Positions 39,811 to 48,600 of a stretch of 64,000 nucleotides of DNA are shown here, one piece after another. This DNA comes from JAFGBI01 sp964454025 (lineage in GTDB: Bacteria > Myxococcota_A > Polyangia > Polyangiales > Polyangiaceae). How positions within the stretch are numbered: position 1 is the first letter of the stretch; each line of letters opens with the position of its first letter. The stretch lies in the NCBI GenBank assembly GCA_964454025.1, contig CAYVRP010000002.1, positions 77,538 through 141,537 on the forward strand. Reading direction: 5' to 3'. A program made the translations under genes and the position numbers. The notes beneath the pieces were generated by a model, which saw nothing but the letters and a program-made list of their open reading frames with translations, made no database searches and was not told the origin of the DNA.

Positions 39811-41417
39811 CCGCGCCCGCGCAGGTGCGGGGCCACGCCTCGCTTGGCGACCGTGTCGGTCGCGAGCTCGGGCACGAGGGCGGGGCAGTCCAGGTTGAAG
39901 TGCAGCCCGCGGCTCTCCCGGCGCGCCATCGCCGAGGAGACGATGAGGTCGGCCACGGTCGCGATGTTGCGGAGCTCGAGCAGGTCGCGGGTGACCAGGT
40001 GCTTCCAGTAGTAGTCCCGGATCTCGTCCTGCAGCACCGTGATGCGCCGCGAGGCGCGCAGCAGCCGGGCGTCGCTGCGCACGATCCCGACGTAGTTCCA
40101 CATGAGCCGGCGGAGCTCGTCCCAGTTGTGAGAGACGATCACCGCCTCGTCGCTCGGAACGGCCTCCCCGATCTGCCACTCCGGCACCTCGGGGAACGGG
40201 ACGGCGCGGAGCTCGGCGATCTTCTCCTCGAGCTTGGCGGCGGCCCGGATGGCGAAGACGAGCCCCTCGAGGAGCGAGTTCGACGCCAGCCGGTTCGCCC
40301 CGTGCAGGCCGGTGCAGGCCGTCTCCCCCACCGCCCACAGGCCGGGGACGCTGGTGCGACCGCGCATGTCGGTGGTGACGCCGCCGCACATGTAGTGGGC
40401 GGCGGGCACCACGGGAATGGGGGCGGCGGCCAGATCGTAGCCCCAACGCCGGCACTCGGCGTCGATGTTCGGGAAGCGCGCGGCGATGAACTCGCGGCTC
40501 TTGCTGGTGATGTCGAGCAGCACGTACTCCGAGCCCGTGCGCTTCATCTCGTGGTCGATCGCCCGCGCCACGACGTCGCGCGGGGCCAGATCCGCCCGCG
40601 GGTGGTACCGCCCCATGAACGCCTCCCCGCTCTGCAGGCGCAGCACGGCGCCCTCTCCGCGGAGCGCCTCGCTGATGAGGAAGTTCTTGGCGCGCGGATC
40701 GAAGAGCACGGTGGGGTGGAACTGGTAGAATTCCATGTTCGCCACCTCGGCGCCGGCCCGGTACGCCATGGCCACGCCGTCGCCGCTGGAGACGTCGGGG
40801 CTCGACGTGTATAGGTAGACCTTGCCCGCGCCGCCGGGGGCGAGCACCGTCGCCCGGGCCAGGATCGTCTCCACCCGCGCGCCGCGCTCGGCGAGGACGT
40901 AGGCGCCCACGCAACGGTCGGAGTTGCCGTAGCGGGGCAAGGTGATAAGGTCGATGGCCATGTGCCACTCGAGCACCTGGATCCGGGGGTGCGCGCGCAC
41001 CGCTGCCGCCAGCACGTTCTCGATCTCGCGCCCCGTGATGTCCCCGGCGTGGGCGACGCGGCGCTGCGAGTGACCCCCCTCGCGGCCGAGATCGAGCTGC
41101 CCGTCGTCACCGTGCGTCAGCTCCAGGCCGAGGCTGCCGAGCCACCGGACGGCCGCGGGACCCTCGCGGACACACACCTCCACCACGATGTCGTGGCAGA
41201 GGCCGGCGCCGGCCTCGAGCGTGTCCTTGACGTGCTGCTCGAAGCTGTCGCGCTCGGAGAGCACCGCGGCCACCCCGCCCTGCGCCCGCGCGGTCGCGCA
41301 GTCGTCGAGCGACCGCTTGGTCACGATCAGCACCTCGCCATGCGCCGCCGCGTGCAGGGCGAAGGTGAGCCCGGCGACACCGCTGCCGAGCACCAGGTAG
41401 TCCGTCGTGAGGGGCAT
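39807..41417 (-). CDS. nadB: L-aspartate oxidase
   Basis: A 536-residue flavoprotein that oxidises aspartate to iminoaspartate, the first step of NAD synthesis. The FAD-binding GSGVAGL is at residues 11-17. GGVAAVLSERDSFEQHVKDTLEAGAGL, the FAD-loop GREGGHSQRRV, and HYMCGGV are family-specific. The C-terminus extends past the usual succinate-dehydrogenase-like end. It leads an overlapping operon with a CPBP protease and a patatin, an unusual partnership; nadA and nadC are not in the window. Confidence 0.93.
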   Translation of the reverse strand: MPLTTDYLVLGSGVAGLTFALHAAAHGEVLIVTKRSLDDCATARAQGGVAAVLSERDSFEQHVKDTLEAGAGLCHDIVVEVCVREGPAAVRWLGSLGLELTHGDDGQLDLGREGGHSQRRVAHAGDITGREIENVLAAAVRAHPRIQVLEWHMAIDLITLPRYGNSDRCVGAYVLAERGARVETILARATVLAPGGAGKVYLYTSSPDVSSGDGVAMAYRAGAEVANMEFYQFHPTVLFDPRAKNFLISEALRGEGAVLRLQSGEAFMGRYHPRADLAPRDVVARAIDHEMKRTGSEYVLLDITSKSREFIAARFPNIDAECRRWGYDLAAAPIPVVPAAHYMCGGVTTDMRGRTSVPGLWAVGETACTGLHGANRLASNSLLEGLVFAIRAAAKLEEKIAELRAVPFPEVPEWQIGEAVPSDEAVIVSHNWDELRRLMWNYVGIVRSDARLLRASRRITVLQDEIRDYYWKHLVTRDLLELRNIATVADLIVSSAMARRESRGLHFNLDCPALVPELATDTVAKRGVAPHLRGRG

Positions 41418-41435
41418 CGCGCCGAGCGGCGTCGA

Positions 41436-41464
41436 ACTTTGAACCCCCGGACCAGGTTTGGCAA
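41436..41464 (-). promoter_or_regulatory. candidate sigma-70 promoter for nadB
   Basis: On the minus strand TTGCCA (41459-41464) and CAAAGT (41436-41441) are separated by 17 bases. This leaves only about a dozen bases of leader before the nadB ATG at 41417 and no clear ribosome-binding site. The -10 element is a poor match, so this is a weak call. Confidence 0.25.
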
Positions 41465-41587
41465 TCGGGGGCAGGCGAGCGGCGGCGCGCCCTCGCGCGG
41501 CCGCTGGCGTTGCGGCCCCCGCGCCAGCGCGCTATTGCGGGCCGCACGCGCCGCGGGGGCACGCCGCCCTCGCGCCGCGCCCCGCCC

Positions 41588-42418
41588 GTGAAGATCCTCG
41601 TCCCGCTCGAGCGCGTCGCGGACCTCGACCGCGCGGATCGACTCGCCGTCACCGCGGCCGGCGACGACCTCGACCTGCGCGCCCTCGAGCGGCAGACTAA
41701 CCCCTTCGATCTGCATGCCCTCGAGGCCGCGCTCCGCCTGACCGAGGACGGCCGCGCCCCGCGGCAGCGGCTCGGGGAGGTGGTCGTGGTCACGCTGGGC
41801 CCCGAGGACGCCGACGTCACCTTGCGCAACGCGCTCGGGCTCGGCGCCGACCGCGCGGTGCGGGTGACGGCGGCCGAGGCGGCCCTCGACGGGCGGCTCG
41901 TGGCCAAGGCGCTGGCGCGGCTGGTCGGCGAGGAGCGCCCGGATCTGGTGCTCCTGGGCAAGCAGGCCGTGGACGGGGATGGCTGCCAGGTCGGGCAGCG
42001 GCTGGGGGCGCTGCTCGACTGGCCGGTGGCGTCGTTCGCGGTCGGGCTCGAGCAGCGCGAGGACGGGCTCGTCGCCGCGCTCCAGGTCGACGGCGGCCTG
42101 CTGCGAGTGCGCCTCCGGCTCCCGGCGGTCGTCAGCGTGGACCTGGCGATCGTGGGCCCGACCGCGGTGCGGTCGCGCGCGACCGAGCCCGGCTTCGCGT
42201 ACGGCGAGGGCGTCCGCTTCGCCTCCCTGCTGGCAGCCCGCCAGGCGCAGCGCAAGCCGCTCGCGGTGCGGCGGCTCGACGAGCTCGTGGACTCGCTGGC
42301 GCTCGGCGTCCGGCGCGTGGGCGCCGGCACCGCGCCCCGCCGGCAGCGCGGGCGGCGCGTCGAGAGCGTGGCGGAGCTCGTCGCTTGCCTGGCCGACGAG
42401 GCGAGGGTGCTCCGGTGA
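41588..42418 (+). CDS. etfB: electron transfer flavoprotein beta subunit
   Basis: A 276-residue protein, the small subunit that binds AMP and with EtfA passes electrons from acyl-CoA dehydrogenases to the quinone pool. The GTG start at 41588 gives VKILVPLERV, the typical EtfB start, followed by NPFDLHALEAAL, VVVVTLGPEDADVTLRNALGLGADRA and LVLLGKQAVDGDGCQVGQRLG. The C-terminus overlaps etfA by four bases (GTGA). It is divergent from nadB. Confidence 0.93.
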   Translation: MKILVPLERVADLDRADRLAVTAAGDDLDLRALERQTNPFDLHALEAALRLTEDGRAPRQRLGEVVVVTLGPEDADVTLRNALGLGADRAVRVTAAEAALDGRLVAKALARLVGEERPDLVLLGKQAVDGDGCQVGQRLGALLDWPVASFAVGLEQREDGLVAALQVDGGLLRVRLRLPAVVSVDLAIVGPTAVRSRATEPGFAYGEGVRFASLLAARQAQRKPLAVRRLDELVDSLALGVRRVGAGTAPRRQRGRRVESVAELVACLADEARVLR

Positions 42419-43401
42419 CCGAGGTCCTCGTCGTCGCCGAGCTCCAGGCCGGCGGCCTGCGGCGCGCGACCGGAAGCGCGATCGCGTTCGCGGACCGCAT
42501 CCACGAGCTCACCCCCGGCGCCACGACGGTCCTCGTCGCCGGCCACGGCGTCGCGGCCGCGGCCGAGCAGGCCTCGCGCTTCGGGGTCGGCCGGGTCCTG
42601 CTCGCCGACCACCCGAGCCTCGCGGACGGCACGGCGGAGGCCCGCGCGCCCACCGTCGCCGCCGCCGCGGCCGAGCACGACCTCACGGTCGCGGCGGCCA
42701 CCTCGTTCGGCAAGGACCTGCTCCCGCGCGTCGCGGCGCGCCTCGACGCCGGCTACGTCGCCGACTGCAGCGAGGTCACCGCCGCGGGCCGCGGCCTGGT
42801 CTTTCGCCGCGCGATCTTCGCCGGGGCGGGGTGGGAGCGCTGCCGCAGCGAAACCCCGCGCGGCGTCGTGTCCGTGCGCCAGAGCGACGTGCGACCGGTC
42901 GCGCCGGCGCCGGGCGCCGGCGCCCCCGTCGAGCGCTTCTCGCCCGTCGCGCCGACGGCGGCGCACGCCCGCGTGGAGCTGCTCGGGTTCGAACCGGTGG
43001 CGAGCGAGCGACCGGATCTCGCCGAGGCCCGGGTGGTGGTGGCGGGAGGACGGATGCTCCGCGAGCGCTTCTTCCCGCTGCTGGGGCCGCTCGCGGCCGA
43101 GCTCGACGCCGCGCTCGGCGCGACGCGAGCCGCCTGCGACGGCGGCTGGGCGCCCGGTGATCTCCAGGTAGGACAGACCGGCAAGGTCATCGCGCCGGAG
43201 CTCTACATCGCGGTGGGCATCTCGGGGTCGATCCAGCACGTGGCCGGGATCCGATCCGCGCGGATCATCGTCGCCATCGACCGCGATCCCGAGGCCCCGA
43301 TCTTCGAGATCGCGGACTACGGTCTCGTCGCCGACTTCGAGGTTGCGGTGCCGGAGCTCACCCGGGCGCTCGCCGCCCGGCGCGCGGCGTCCCGCGCCTG
43401 A
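42415..43401 (+). CDS. etfA: electron transfer flavoprotein alpha subunit
   Basis: A 328-residue FAD-binding partner of EtfB. The C-terminal FAD domain shows GQTGKVIAPELYIAVGISG and IQHVAGI, the most conserved part of the family. The N-terminal half is more divergent, beginning VTEVLVVAELQAG. The GTG start overlaps the etfB stop, so the pair is a two-gene operon. A tRNA gene follows about 90 bases later. Confidence 0.93.
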   Translation: MTEVLVVAELQAGGLRRATGSAIAFADRIHELTPGATTVLVAGHGVAAAAEQASRFGVGRVLLADHPSLADGTAEARAPTVAAAAAEHDLTVAAATSFGKDLLPRVAARLDAGYVADCSEVTAAGRGLVFRRAIFAGAGWERCRSETPRGVVSVRQSDVRPVAPAPGAGAPVERFSPVAPTAAHARVELLGFEPVASERPDLAEARVVVAGGRMLRERFFPLLGPLAAELDAALGATRAACDGGWAPGDLQVGQTGKVIAPELYIAVGISGSIQHVAGIRSARIIVAIDRDPEAPIFEIADYGLVADFEVAVPELTRALAARRAASRA

Positions 43402-43490
43402 TCCACGCGCTCGCCCGGCGCGCTTGACAGGTGCCGCCCGAGGTTTCATCCTCGCGCGCCCTCGGGGCACCGCGGTGTCACGACGCCATT

Positions 43491-43564
43491 CGGGGCGTAG
43501 CGCAGTTTGGTAGCGCGCACGGTGCGGGTCCGTGAGGTCGGCAGTTCGAATCTGCCCGCCCCGA
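43491..43564 (+). tRNA. tRNA-Pro (anticodon CGG) with G at position 33
   Basis: The full cloverleaf folds by eye: acceptor CGGGGCG/CGCCCCG, D arm GCGC..GCGC, anticodon stem CACGG/CCGTG, T arm GGCAG-TTCGAAT-CTGCC, discriminator A. The C1-G72 pair is typical of bacterial tRNA-Pro. The 7-base anticodon loop is TGCGGGT, so the anticodon is CGG (proline CCG codons), but position 33, almost always T, is G. The CCA end is not encoded. The gene is alone, between etfA and the GYF-like gene. Confidence 0.9.
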
Positions 43565-43676
43565 CAGCTCCTCCGAGAGCCACCCGTCGAACGGGGATCC
43601 CCGCCTGGAGGGGGGGCGCAGGGCCGGGTCGAGCGCTTGAAGCCCGCGATCCCCCGGGGTACGACGAAAGGAGCCC

Positions 43677-44789
43677 GTGGCTCCGCCCGCTCCCGGCACC
43701 CCACCCCCGACGGAGACCTGGAAGGTTCGGGTGCGCGGCCGCGCGACCGTCGGCCCCTTCCCGACCGACCTCATCGTCCTCGGGATAGAGCGCGGAAAGG
43801 TGCCGTTCGAGTCGGAGATCTGCCGGGAGGGCACGGCGATCTGGCGGCCGCTGGCCTCGGTGCCGGCGTTCTATCGCGCGATGGGGCTGCACCGGGTCCC
43901 GTTGCCCCCTCCACCGGTCGCCACGGGCGCGAGCGACGAGGACGAGGTCACCCGGATCGCCCCGAGCCCCGGCGCAGGCGCGGACCCGGACGAAGATGAC
44001 GACGAGGACGAAACCCGGGTCCTCGAGGCGCTCCTCCCCGAGTCGGCGCCCCCGCGGCGCCCCCCCACCTCCGCGGCCGGTCCGGGGCTTCCGTCGCCGG
44101 CGGTGCCCCCAGGGAGGCCTGGCCGTGCCGCGACTCCCGCGCCGGCGGCGGGTGCGCCCCCGCCGCCCCTGCGCGCCGCCGCTCCCCCGACCGGAGCGGG
44201 CGCGCTCCCGCCGCCCCCACTGGCTGCCCACGGGTCCCTCGGTCGCGCCGAGGACGACGCGCCCACGGTGATCCTCGAGTCGCCGCGGTCCTTGGCCGCC
44301 GGCCCTGCCCTGCGTCACGCCACCCCGCCGCCGCCCCTGCATCCCCCCGGATCCCCGAACGAGCCGCGCGCGTCGGCCCCGCTGGCCGCCACCCAGCCGA
44401 GGCCGCCACCGTACCCGCGCCCCCTGCCGCCGCTGGTGACCCCGGCAGAGCCCATCACGGCCGCGAACCTGATGGACGCGGACGACGACGAGAACGACGT
44501 GCGCGGCATCCACCAGGGGCTGAGCGAGCCGCCGGGGTCCATTCGTCCCGCCGCCGGCGCCCCCGCCGAGCGCTCCGAGGCGCGGCCGGCGCCGCGCCGC
44601 TCGGCGCGGCCGCCGGTCGTCAACGAACGCCCGCTGCGAGCCCACCTCCCCGAGCGCGCGGACGAGCTGACCGCTCCGGCGCGACGGCTCCGCCGTGATC
44701 GCCAGCGCTTGCTCATCGCCCTGGTGGTGCTCGCGGTGGGGCTGGTCGCGACCCTGGCGATGCTGCTGGTCCTGTTGCTGCGGCGTTGA
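43677..44789 (+). CDS. GYF-like domain protein with C-terminal membrane anchor
   Basis: A 370-residue protein. Residues about 14-70 (WKVRVRGRATVGPFPTDLIV..GKVPFESEICREGTAIWRPL) resemble the bacterial GYF_2 domain. A long acidic then Pro/Ala/Gly-rich region (about 75-335, with runs of Asp and many PP pairs) is probably disordered. A single transmembrane segment ends the protein (LLIALVVLAVGLVATLAMLL) followed by two Arg. It is a predicted tail-anchored inner-membrane protein with its domain in the cytoplasm. The start is GTG with AGGAG close upstream. Function is unknown. Confidence 0.65.
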   Translation: MAPPAPGTPPPTETWKVRVRGRATVGPFPTDLIVLGIERGKVPFESEICREGTAIWRPLASVPAFYRAMGLHRVPLPPPPVATGASDEDEVTRIAPSPGAGADPDEDDDEDETRVLEALLPESAPPRRPPTSAAGPGLPSPAVPPGRPGRAATPAPAAGAPPPPLRAAAPPTGAGALPPPPLAAHGSLGRAEDDAPTVILESPRSLAAGPALRHATPPPPLHPPGSPNEPRASAPLAATQPRPPPYPRPLPPLVTPAEPITAANLMDADDDENDVRGIHQGLSEPPGSIRPAAGAPAERSEARPAPRRSARPPVVNERPLRAHLPERADELTAPARRLRRDRQRLLIALVVLAVGLVATLAMLLVLLLRR

Positions 44790-44920
44790 GCGGGTCGCTG
44801 GGCCGACCCTCCAGCACCCCACCCGTTTCCTCAGGCAAACCGGAAGGCCGACGGGCCGCTCCGAGTCGATTGCGCTCCCGGGGAATTCAACGATTTCTCT
44901 CGCGTTTCGCCAGCCGTTCT

Positions 44921-44926
44921 TATAGT
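44921..44926 (+). promoter_or_regulatory. possible -10 element upstream of the response regulator gene
   Basis: TATAGT lies about 80 bases before the start at 45007 in a short AT-richer stretch (44881-44935), unusual for this DNA. A good -35 hexamer at the proper distance is not evident, so this is weak. Confidence 0.2.
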
Positions 44927-45006
44927 GTCACTGCAATCGGCGGAGGGTCCCCGCCGCGAACTCATGACGGCTCGCGCGCGAGCCCTGGCTTCCGAGGAGG
45001 CATTCC

Positions 45007-45615
45007 GTGGCGATCGAAGTCCCTGCCGTTCGTTTGCTCATCGTCGACGACGACCGCGCCATCTGCGAGTACATGCAGACGCTGCTCGAGAAGGACGGCT
45101 TCGCGGTGCAGACCGTGAGCGATCCGACGCTCGTCGAGGACGAGGTCCGACGCGGCGATTACCACGTCATCATCCTCGATCTGATGATGCCGCGGATGGA
45201 CGGGATCGAGGTGCTGCGGCGCATCCGCAGCATCGACTCCGACATCGCGGTGGTCATGTTCACCGCCCACCCGAACCTCGAGTCCGCGGTGGCCTCGATG
45301 AAGCTCGACGCGGTCGACTACATCAAGAAGCCGTTCAACGTCGACGAGTTCCGCGAGGTCCTGGCCCGGGTGATGAAGAAGAAGGGGCTCGCGCGCACGC
45401 CCGAGGAGCAGCTCCACCGCATCATCGGGGACACCATCCGCACCATGCGCAAGGAGAAGGAGCTCACGCTCAAGCAGATGAGCCGCCGCACCGGGCTCAG
45501 CATCTCGCTCCTGTCCCAGATCGAGCGCGCCGAGTCGAGCCCGTCCATCTCGAGCCTGTACAAGATCGCGCTCGCCCTCGACACGCCGATCCAGGCGCTC
45601 TTCGGCAACAACTGA
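45007..45615 (+). CDS. response regulator with XRE-type helix-turn-helix output domain
   Basis: A 202-residue two-domain regulator. The receiver domain (about 8-128) has the acidic pocket DDD at 14-16, phospho-acceptor Asp58 in LDLMMP, Thr in FTAH and Lys in KKP. The output (about 140-200) is an XRE-type helix-turn-helix: KEKELTLKQMSRRTGLSIS then QIERAESSPSISSLYKIALAL. Most response regulators use OmpR, NarL or NtrC outputs, so this pairing is uncommon. The GTG start has a strong GAGGAGG 7-13 bases upstream. No partner kinase is adjacent. Confidence 0.9.
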   Translation: MAIEVPAVRLLIVDDDRAICEYMQTLLEKDGFAVQTVSDPTLVEDEVRRGDYHVIILDLMMPRMDGIEVLRRIRSIDSDIAVVMFTAHPNLESAVASMKLDAVDYIKKPFNVDEFREVLARVMKKKGLARTPEEQLHRIIGDTIRTMRKEKELTLKQMSRRTGLSISLLSQIERAESSPSISSLYKIALALDTPIQALFGNN

Positions 45616-45643
45616 GCGCGGCGAGGCCGCGCGCCGAGGTCGA

Positions 45644-48600
45644 TTGTCGCCGCTTCGCGCTCGGTCGCCCGCTGGCGGGTCACGGCAGCGCCGCGGGGTC
45701 CGGCGGCGCCGCCGGGCGTCGCTCCGCGGGGCTGCCCTGGCGGTGCTCCTCGCGGGCCTGACCACGGCGGCCTGGCCGCCGCCGCCGGGCACGCCGCCCG
45801 AGTCGCTCGAGCAGCCCGGGAGCTGGCCCAACGATCCCGCGTTCGGCTACGTGAACAACGTCGACCCCGCCCAGCGCCGGGAGGGTCAGTGGGAGCTCTA
45901 CTCCTTCATCCCCGAGCGCTCGCTCCCGGAGCCCGCGGCCCCCACCCGCGAGGTGGCCGCGGGGGCGAGCGTGGATCGGGCCTGGATCTACACCGTCGGC
46001 AGCCCGCGCGCGGTGATCGCGGTCGCCGACACCGGGATCGACTGGTCGGAACCCGATCTCGTGCGTCGGGTCCGCCTCAACCTCGGGGAGCTCCGCTCCG
46101 CCACCGCGCCGCCCGTCCACGCCGACCGCTCCGCCTGCGCGCCCCTCGCCCCCCTGAACCCCGACGTCGATCGGTTCGACTGCGACGGCGACGGCGTGCT
46201 GACCAGCGATGACTATCGCGAGCACCCCGATCTGGCGCCGCGGGACACCGACCCGCCGGGCGACGCCAACGGCAACGGCGTCCTCGACCCGCAGGATCTG
46301 TTGAGCCAGCGCTTCATCGCCAACGGGCAGGACGACGACTCCAACGGCTTCCGCGACGACCTCGTCGGCTGGGACTTCGTCGACGACGACAACGATCCCT
46401 TCGACGCCGAGGAGGTCGGGTCGGGGACGGCCCAGGCGCTGGCCGCGCTGGCGTCGACCAACGACGGCCAGGGCCGCGCGGGCGCCTGCCCGGCCTGCCG
46501 CCTGCTGCCGCTCCGGGTGAGCACGGGCGGCGCCGTCGAGCCGCAGCGCCTGGGGCAGGCGATCGCCTACGCCGCCGCGCAGGACGCGACCGCGGTGGCG
46601 GCGGCAGGGGAAACCCTGGGGACGTCGCCGTACCTGGCCGCCGCGGTGGACTACGCCTGGGCGGCGGGGACGCTCGTGGGGACGAGCACCGGCGACGGGG
46701 GCTCGCGGCGCCCCGCCGACCCGAGCGCCCTCGCGCGCGTGCTGCCGGTCGGCGCGGTCACCCTCGGCGAGCCCGGCGCCGACAGCACCACGGCGACGAC
46801 CTTCCTCGCCGCGAGCCCCTGCAGCGACTTCGGCGGCTGCCGGCTGCTCTCGGCGCCGTCGCGGACCTGCCCCCCGGAGGCGGTCGGCCTGGTCGCGGGC
46901 ATCGCGGGGCTCGTGCGCTCGGCCTCGCTCGCGGCCGGCGACACCGCGCCGCGCGTCACCCCGGGCGAGCTCCTGCAGCTGATGACCACGACCGCCGACG
47001 ACGTCGACGTGGCCGAGTCGCGAGGCCTGGGCTCGACCCTGGCCTGGTCGCAGCCCGGCTTCGATCAGCGCTTCGGCTACGGCCGGGTGAATGCGAGCCG
47101 AGCGGTGGCGGCCGTCGTCGCCGGGCAGATCCCGCCCGACCTCGACCTGCGGTCGCCGCCCCCCTTCGCGGTGATCGGCGCCGACCGGGTCGCGAGCGTG
47201 GTCGACGTGGTCGGCACGGTGAGCGCGCGCCGCGCGCAGACCTACGACTACCGCGTCGAGTGGGCGCCCGGCGTGCAGCCCGCGGCGAAGGACTTCCGGC
47301 CCCTGATCGAGCGGACGGGCGTCGCAGCCACCACGGTGAGCGGCGCCGGGACCCCGCTCGCGCGCCTCGACGCGCGCATCATCGACCCGCCGCACGCGCC
47401 CGCCCCCGACAGCCCGCGTGGCGAGAACGCCACGACCATCACCCTGCGCGTCACCGCCACGGCGCACTACGGAGCCCCCGCGGGCGACGTCACCGCGGAG
47501 CTCCGGCGTCCGCTCATCGTGGAGCGCGACGGGGACGCGGTCCGCGGGTTCCCGCGGGAGGTGCCCGGCGCCGGCGCCGCCGCGCCGCAGCTCGGGGATC
47601 TGACCGGGGATGGACTCCCCGAGCTCGTCGTCGCGACGGCGAGCGGCGCGGTGCACGCTTGGGGCTTCGCCGGAGGCGAGGCCGACGAGCTCGCGGGCTT
47701 CCCTTTCGTCACCGCGGCCGACGGCGAGCCGCGCGGCCCCGCCTACGGCAGCACCTCCGGGATCAGCCCCGAGCTCTTGCGCGAGAGCGTGGTGACCCTC
47801 CCTGCGATCGGGGACGTCGACGGCGACGGCGCGCCCGACGTCGTCGTCGCCAGCCGCCGGGGGCAGCTCTACGTCGTGAACGTCGAGGGGGAGCTCCGGC
47901 CCGGCTGGCCGCGTCGTCTACCGGACGCGGAGCAGCCCTGCGGCGACGTCTGCCCCGGCCAGCCCAGGTACCTGCCGCGCGACCTGCTCTCGAGCCCGGC
48001 CCTCGCCGAGCTCGACCGGTCGCCGGGGCTCGAGATCCTCGTCGTCGGCTTCGACGGGCGGGTGCACGCGCTCCACGGCGACGGCACCGCGGTGGGCGGC
48101 TGGCCCGTGACCCTGGTCGACCCCGGCGAGCTCCTCGACTTCGGCCCCTTCGCGCCCCCGACGGTCGCCGACTTCACCGGAGACGGGGTGCCCGACCTCG
48201 TGATCGGCGCCGAGCGCGCGAAGCGGGAGATCGCGCAGTTCTTCCTGGTGGATGGGCGAGGGAGCGCGGCCTCCTCCGCGCTGCTCGACGACTGGCCCGT
48301 CGAGCTGACTTCGTGGTCGCTCCTGCGGGGCGCCGGCGCCGGCGCCCGTGCGGTTTCGGCGGCCGGGGATTTCGACGATGACGGGCAGCCCGACCTGGTC
48401 CTGCAGGGCACCGCGGTCCCGCCCTTCATCCTCCCCGCGGCGCCGGGCGAGCAGGCGGGTCCGGACGTGCTGCCCGAGAACGCCTTGCCGCTGCGGGATC
48501 CGCGGACGAACGCCCGGGGCATCGAGTACACGGGCCGCTTCGGCGCCGACGCGACCGTGGACGCGACCTCGCCGATGTTGCCGCTCCTCTCGGCCCCGGT

